Assembly (NCBI GenBank): GCA_030596365.1
Contig: JAUVKG010000235.1
Span: 1-5,169, forward strand
Reading direction: 5' to 3'
DNA from: Chlamydiota bacterium
GTDB taxonomy: Bacteria > Auribacterota > UBA3054 > B51-G9
Length of the DNA stretch: 5,169 nt
A model generated the notes under the pieces. That model did no database searches and was not told where the DNA came from. It worked only from the letters and a program-made list of their open reading frames with translations. Positions 1-2,645 of this stretch are shown piece by piece (the first letter of the stretch is position 1; every line of letters starts with the position of its first letter). Made by a program: the position numbers and the translations under genes.

Positions 1-358
1 ATATATTATTTTTACCAAACGAGACAAAAAAATTCCTGTCGGCAGGTATTCGTCGCGTTAATTCAAATTCAATTGAAAAATCCGTGGATTGATTGAAATT
101 CCCGCCGGGAGATAACCATGAAGAAACAGGTGTTCCATCCATTAAACATTTTCCTGAATACACTCCTGTGCTTGTTACGGTTGACGGACCGTTCGCGTGG
201 GAATAATCGATAGGAGCTTCCGAACCTGTTTGTCTGCCGATAGTTTCGTATTGGAAATTAACATCACCGCTGCCTGTAACCGTAAAATTATCTTTAAAAA
301 TAATTTGCGATGCTATAACCTGCGATACAAGAAATAATGATAAAAGAAAAATTTTCAT
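1..358 (-). CDS. Secreted protein, N-terminal part, probable LamG/concanavalin-like jelly-roll domain (partial, runs off left edge)
   Basis: Reading leftwards from ATG at 358, an open frame runs without a stop to the window edge, giving 119 residues. It begins MKIFLLSLFLVSQVIASQ: one lysine, a hydrophobic core at about residues 3-16, and a plausible signal peptidase I site after VIA (Ala16). The protein is therefore probably exported. The mature part has beta-rich, Gly/Ser/Thr/Asn-rich sequence with a segment IGRQTGSEAPIDY (about 40-52) and a strand-like DFSIEFELTRRIPADRNFFVSF (split about 93-114). This recalls the start of concanavalin-like domains in large exported proteins of Planctomycetota, Verrucomicrobiota and Lentisphaerota. 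That likeness is from memory and is the weakest part of the call. There is no Shine-Dalgarno sequence; the 15 bases before the ATG are AT-rich and then the heptamer repeats begin. It lies 379 bases downstream of the isomerase gene, on the same strand. Function is unknown; carbohydrate binding or surface anchoring is a guess. The rest of the protein is outside the window. Confidence 0.75.
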   Translation of the reverse strand, partial: MKIFLLSLFLVSQVIASQIIFKDNFTVTGSGDVNFQYETIGRQTGSEAPIDYSHANGPSTVTSTGVYSGKCLMDGTPVSSWLSPGGNFNQSTDFSIEFELTRRIPADRNFFVSFGKNNI

Positions 359-373
359 AATAAATATATGAAA

Positions 374-415
374 GTCAAAGGTTAAAGGTTAAAAGTTAAT
401 AGTTAATAGTTGTTA
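374..415. repeat. Tandem heptamers, GTTAAWA type, next to the exported-protein start
   Basis: Six consecutive 7-base units can be read: GTCAAAG, GTTAAAG, GTTAAAA, GTTAATA, GTTAATA, GTTGTTA. The same family sits at the matching place upstream of the isomerase (2166-2200). On the gene strand the units read TTAAC/TTTAAC and supply TAA every seven bases. The last unit lies 15 bases from the ATG at 358, so the repeat occupies the place where a promoter or ribosome-binding region would be expected. Confidence 0.85.
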
Positions 416-484
416 GCTTGCCCAGCCAAAGGCGGGGTTAAGAACCACCCCGCCCTGCGGGCACCCCTCCTTGGTAAGGAGGGG
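416..484. repeat. GC-rich double-hairpin module, copy 1
   Basis: The first 48 bases (416-463) match 2201-2248 with a single difference (C at 446, T at 2231). Hairpin A pairs GGCGGGG (431-437) with CCCCGCC (448-454) around a 10-base loop; an outer arm TGCCC (419-423) pairs with GGGCA (459-463). Hairpin B pairs CCCCTCCTT (464-472) with AAGGAGGGG (476-484) around a 3-base loop. The single base difference falls in the loop of hairpin A, so the stem is kept. In this copy the two hairpins touch directly. No T-run follows on the gene strand, so it does not look like an ordinary terminator. It resembles the palindromic intergenic repeats of many uncultured bacteria. Confidence 0.9.
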
Positions 485-509
485 AGTTTACACACCCCGG
501 CGTGCGCCA

Positions 510-525
510 CCCCTCTCAAGAGGGG
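510..525. repeat. Short CCCCTCT/AGAGGGG hairpin
   Basis: CCCCTCT (510-516) pairs perfectly with AGAGGGG (519-525) around a 2-base loop, and ATTTTATT follows on the plus strand. It looks like a shortened relative of hairpin B at 464-484. The 25 bases between them (485-509) contain a C-rich ACACCCCGGCGTGCGCC stretch with no counterpart in the second gap. Confidence 0.7.
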
Positions 526-532
526 ATTTTAT

Positions 533-595
533 TCAACATCCAGCATCCAGTATCAAGCATCCAGCATCAAGTATCCAGCATCAAGTATCCAGCAT
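533..595. repeat. Tandem heptamer array, CCAGCAT/CAAGTAT type
   Basis: After TCAACAT (533-539), eight exact 7-base units follow from 540 to 595: CCAGCAT, CCAGTAT, CAAGCAT, CCAGCAT, CAAGTAT, CCAGCAT, CAAGTAT, CCAGCAT. CCAGCAT and CAAGTAT alternate in the last five units, which suggests growth by duplication of 14-base pairs. It shares the consensus CMARYRT with the arrays at 662-745 and 2576-2645. Confidence 0.92.
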
Positions 596-598
596 CAT

Positions 599-655
599 TC
601 CCCCTTTTCTAAAGTGGAACATCCCGAGTATTCCCTCGGGAGTGGGTTAGGGGGA
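599..655. repeat. Interrupted palindrome with a second hairpin inside it
   Basis: The outer arms TCCCCCT (599-605) and AGGGGGA (649-655) are perfect 7-base complements. Inside lies an independent hairpin, CCCGAG (623-628) pairing with CTCGGG (635-640) around a 6-base loop. The outer arms plus TTTTCTAAAG look like a typical short C5/G5 palindrome, and the inner piece looks like an inserted or expanded segment. No flanking duplication is obvious. Confidence 0.75.
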
Positions 656-661
656 TTTATT

Positions 662-745
662 CAAGTATCAAGTATCCAGTATCAAGTATCCAACATCAAA
701 CGTCAAACGTCAAACGTCAAATTTCAAATTTCAAACATCAAATCT
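662..745. repeat. Twelve-unit heptamer array overlapping the isomerase stop codon
   Basis: Twelve 7-base units run without a break: CAAGTAT x2, CCAGTAT, CAAGTAT, CCAACAT, CAAACGT x3, CAAATTT x2, CAAACAT, CAAATCT. The final two units cover the isomerase stop codon (738-740) and part of its last codons. On the gene strand ten of the twelve units end in TG followed by A, so TGA recurs at 7-base steps in all three frames. Sequence drifts gradually from CAAGTAT to CAAACGT to CAAATTT, as expected from stepwise slippage or unequal exchange. Confidence 0.93.
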
Positions 746-2159
746 TAATAATCTCCATATCAAATATTGCGGCAAATTTTTCAAGCTTGCTGCTTATATG
801 ACCAGTGCCGATGGCACAATGATGTGCCGGTCCCGCCATGCACCATTTATTCATAAATTCTTTGGCAGGCATATCGAATTTATATCGACTGTTTGTGTTA
901 CCAATTTCAAAGATCGGTCCGGGCACTGATTCACCTTCCGTCACGAGCAGTTTAAGTTTTCTGTCTCCATCCTGAACAACTGCAAGCAAAGTAACGGGAC
1001 CATTTTTTACCCGCATTTGAATTGATAATCCTTTGCCGGGTTTGCCATGATAAACTGATAGGGGAACAAGCTTGACCTTATCTTCCGCGATTGCAAAATG
1101 TGCGGGACCATCATGTCCGAACATAATTATGTCTTCATTAAAGTCCATCGCGTAGAGTTCTGAAAAGGAACCGCCAACACCGAATTCATCCATGATTTTC
1201 ATCGCCTGAACATTTTTTATTTCACACTCTCCGGCGATTGGGATGTGATGTGCGGTAAGCAAAGTATTTCCCGCGATTACAGAAGTAATAATATCCTGAT
1301 ATTTATTTCCATCAACGCTGTCATAATAATAAGCCATTGAACCAAGCTGATTTTTCTCTATGAGAATGTCTAGCGCAACAGATGTCTTTGCCGCGCGACG
1401 GAGTTCATATTCGCTGCATTCATCATCAACAATAAATTCTTCATAGAATTGTTTGACTTTATCATCAATCTGCTTTTCAGTTACGTTTTCGCGATACTGA
1501 TTTAGTTCGCACATTTCAAGTAATTCAAAATGATTGCCAAAAGTGGCAGACTGCTGTGTTAAATCACTGTAAACATCAAGCATCCCGCAGTAATAATGAC
1601 CCAAAACACCTACTCGATTGTTCCTTATTGCTGCTGCAACATTAGCCGCGTCAACCCAGTCATGGATTTCCTGCCATGCGGCATCATCGTCAAGCCAACC
1701 GGTAACGAGATGAAATTTAATGCCGGCGCGATTAAATACGCATGCTATTTCCGGTGCGCTGCATGCCTGACAATTTGCCAGCCATTCACCTGTCATAATT
1801 CCTCTATCGCCAATAGAGTTGAATTTATCAAAATCAATAGATTTTACCGGCTGCATATTAAGAACAACAACGGGGCAATGAGCTTTCTGTACAACAGGTA
1901 AAACTGTATGGCTAAGCGCGTAAGTAGAAACATAAAGAAAAATTATGTCTACCTGATTTGCAGCAAGAGTATTCGCGGCTGATCGCGCGTCAATTGGATT
2001 ATCGATTAACCCGACATCAACCACATCAACTTCAAACGCTTCAATTTTAGTTTTGATTAGATTTTGATATTTAATCAGTTTATCTTTTAAACCGTCAAAT
2101 TGATCCCAATATGTATCAAGACCAATACCGAAGAGTCCAATTTTAGCTTGAGTTTTCAT
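738..2159 (-). CDS. L-arabinose/L-fucose isomerase family protein (AraA-like sugar isomerase)
   Basis: A complete 473-residue cytoplasmic protein with no signal peptide. Family members interconvert an aldose and a ketose using a divalent metal, usually Mn2+. The four metal/catalytic positions of E. coli AraA (Glu306, Glu333, His350, His450) have clear counterparts: Glu311 in AGECEIK, Glu334 in GSFSELY, His349 in FGHDGP, and the His446-His447 pair in MAGPAHHCAIG (E. coli has AGGAHH). The spacing (23, 15, 98) is close to that of E. coli (27, 17, 100). Residues 1-170 look Rossmann-like (IGLFGIGLDTYWDQF at the start); the last 130 should form the C-terminal barrel. It is about 25 residues shorter than E. 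coli AraA, and HDGP, GKPGKG and GNTNSRYKF mark a different subgroup, so the substrate (L-arabinose, L-fucose or another sugar) is open and no symbol is given. The start is ATG at 2159, with no Shine-Dalgarno sequence; repeats begin six bases upstream. The rhamnosidase gene lies 471 bases upstream. Confidence 0.85.
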   Translation of the reverse strand: MKTQAKIGLFGIGLDTYWDQFDGLKDKLIKYQNLIKTKIEAFEVDVVDVGLIDNPIDARSAANTLAANQVDIIFLYVSTYALSHTVLPVVQKAHCPVVVLNMQPVKSIDFDKFNSIGDRGIMTGEWLANCQACSAPEIACVFNRAGIKFHLVTGWLDDDAAWQEIHDWVDAANVAAAIRNNRVGVLGHYYCGMLDVYSDLTQQSATFGNHFELLEMCELNQYRENVTEKQIDDKVKQFYEEFIVDDECSEYELRRAAKTSVALDILIEKNQLGSMAYYYDSVDGNKYQDIITSVIAGNTLLTAHHIPIAGECEIKNVQAMKIMDEFGVGGSFSELYAMDFNEDIIMFGHDGPAHFAIAEDKVKLVPLSVYHGKPGKGLSIQMRVKNGPVTLLAVVQDGDRKLKLLVTEGESVPGPIFEIGNTNSRYKFDMPAKEFMNKWCMAGPAHHCAIGTGHISSKLEKFAAIFDMEIIKI

Positions 2160-2165
2160 TTTAAA

Positions 2166-2200
2166 GTTAAAAGTTAATAGTTAATAGTTATTTGTTAATA
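2166..2200. repeat. Tandem heptamers, GTTAAWA type, next to the isomerase start
   Basis: Five units: GTTAAAA, GTTAATA, GTTAATA, GTTATTT, GTTAATA. Only six bases (2160-2165, TTTAAA) separate them from the isomerase ATG, so the repeat itself forms the 5' leader. The same family precedes the exported-protein start at 374-415. Confidence 0.85.
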
Positions 2201-2293
2201 GCTTGCCCAGCCAAAGGCGGGGTTAAGAACTACCCCGCCCTGCGGGCAGCCCCCTGCATACGCGTGGTCAGAGACCCTCCTTCGTAAGGAGGG
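2201..2293. repeat. GC-rich double-hairpin module, copy 2, with extra segment
   Basis: Bases 2201-2248 repeat copy 1 (416-463) with one change. Hairpin A is GGCGGGG (2216-2222) with CCCCGCC (2233-2239); hairpin B is CCCTCCTT (2275-2282) with AAGGAGGG (2286-2293), loop CGT instead of GGT. Unlike copy 1, about 26 bases (2249-2274), including TGCATACGCGTGGTCAGAGA, separate the two hairpins. The module is in the same orientation and the same place relative to the downstream start codon as copy 1. Confidence 0.9.
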
Positions 2294-2307
2294 GAACTAA
2301 CACTGGG

Positions 2308-2354
2308 GTCAAAGGTCGAAGGTTAAAGGTCAAAATAAATGTTCAATGTTCGAT
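2308..2354. repeat. Heptamers of GTCAAAG and GTTCAAT types
   Basis: GTCAAAG, GTCGAAG, GTTAAAG, GTCAAAA occupy 2308-2335. After a 5-base TAAAT, GTTCAAT and GTTCGAT follow at 2341-2354. They extend the 7-base periodicity on the far side of the hairpin module; in the first gap GTCAAAG instead lies on the near side, joined to the GTTAAWA units. Confidence 0.75.
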
Positions 2355-2392
2355 GTGAATGCAAAGCGTTACTTCGTTAGCAATGTTCGTGA

Positions 2393-2409
2393 AGCGCCCG
2401 GAGGGCGTT
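2393..2409. repeat. Small CGCCC/GGGCG hairpin
   Basis: CGCCC (2395-2399) pairs with GGGCG (2403-2407) around a GGA loop; read as plus-strand RNA, the stem extends by a G-U and an A-U pair. No T-run follows on either strand, so a terminator role is not supported. The surrounding sequence (2355-2430) has no match elsewhere in the window. Confidence 0.5.
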
Positions 2410-2433
2410 AATGTATTATCTCTCCTACTTTTT

Positions 2434-2523
2434 ACTTGAGAGTTGAGAATTCGAAATTGAGACTTATATTAAAATATAAAAGAGAAGTACCAATATCGAA
2501 TTTTCAACTCTCAATTCTCAAGT
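2434..2523. repeat. Inverted pair of TTGAGAR heptamer arrays around an AT-rich palindrome
   Basis: The left arm ACTTGAGAGTTGAGAATTCG (2434-2453) is complementary to the right arm at 2497-2523, apart from one missing 7-base unit and one mismatch. Weaker complementarity continues inwards (AAATTGAGACTT against ATATTGGTACTT on the other strand). In the middle is a palindrome TATATT-AA-AATATA at about 2466-2479. The whole could fold into one long imperfect hairpin of about 90 bases. The arms are made of 7-base units (TTGAGAG, TTGAGAA, TTGAAAA) unlike the other families here. No reading frame lies within it. Confidence 0.75.
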
Positions 2524-2550
2524 TTAAGAAAGTATAATAAATTCCCCTAG

Positions 2551-2574
2551 AAAAAAATGTGCCATTGGCGGGCA
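2551..2574 (-). terminator. Possible weak rho-independent terminator after the rhamnosidase gene
   Basis: On the gene strand TGCC (2574-2571) can pair with GGCA (2563-2560) around a 7-base loop, followed after two bases by seven T residues (2557-2551). The position, about 60 bases past the rhamnosidase stop, fits. The stem is only four base pairs, so the call is tentative. If real, the isomerase would be transcribed separately from the rhamnosidase. Confidence 0.3.
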
Positions 2575-2575
2575 T

Positions 2576-2645
2576 CAAGCATCAAGTATCAAACATCAAG
2601 TATCAAACGTCCAACGTCAAACGTCAAACGTCAAACGTTAAACTT
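2576..2645. repeat. Heptamer array overlapping the rhamnosidase stop codon
   Basis: Nine clean units run from 2576 to 2638: CAAGCAT, CAAGTAT, CAAACAT, CAAGTAT, CAAACGT, CCAACGT, CAAACGT x3. A decayed unit TAAACTT (2639-2645) follows inside the coding sequence. The stop codon (2631-2633) spans the junction of two units, and the last four codons (Lys-Phe-Asn-Val) lie within repeat sequence. Eight TGA triplets occur on the gene strand at 7-base steps, or multiples of seven. CAAACGT units are shared with 697-717 in the other gap. Confidence 0.93.

Larger units (their letters stand above)
359..737. other. Gene-free gap made almost entirely of short repeats and hairpins
   Basis: This gap between the isomerase stop and the exported-protein start contains no credible gene. 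From low to high coordinates it holds: an AT-rich leader (359-373), GTTAAWA-type heptamers (374-415), a GC-rich double-hairpin module (416-484), a C/G-rich stretch with a 7-bp hairpin (510-525), a CCAGCAT/CAAGTAT heptamer array (533-595), an interrupted palindrome (599-655) and a second CAAACGT-like array (662-745) that enters the isomerase gene. An open frame on the plus strand (410-748) exists only because these repeats lack stop codons in that direction. Confidence 0.85.
2160..2630. other. Gene-free gap of repeats between rhamnosidase and isomerase
   Basis: No credible gene lies in these 471 bases. In order they hold GTTAAWA heptamers (2166-2200), the second GC-rich double-hairpin module (2201-2293), further heptamers (2308-2354), a unique stretch with a CGCCC/GGGCG hairpin (2355-2430), a large inverted heptamer repeat (2434-2523), a possible weak terminator (2551-2574) and the CAAACGT array (2576-2645) that enters the rhamnosidase gene. 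The order at both ends matches the other gap (359-737). Confidence 0.85.

Noticed and set aside
359..420. Promoter with TTGACT as a -35 box upstream of the exported-protein gene
   Set aside because: The matching -10 position would fall inside the coding sequence, and the TTGAC string is part of the heptamer repeat.
476..484. AAGGAGG as a ribosome-binding site
   Set aside because: It is one arm of a perfect hairpin, its complement carries the same signal on the other strand, and no start codon lies at a suitable distance.
533..745. CRISPR array
   Set aside because: The units are seven bases long and contiguous, with no unique spacers and no cas genes nearby.
410..748. Plus-strand open frame of 112 codons with Ser-Ser-Ile-Gln-Tyr-like repeats
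   Set aside because: It is a direct translation of the hairpin module and heptamer arrays, which happen to lack stops on this strand. It starts inside a repeat, ends inside the isomerase gene and has no protein-like composition.
2160..2630. Insertion sequence or transposon with a gene
   Set aside because: Inverted repeats are present, but there is no transposase frame and no clear target-site duplication. A non-autonomous element remains possible.
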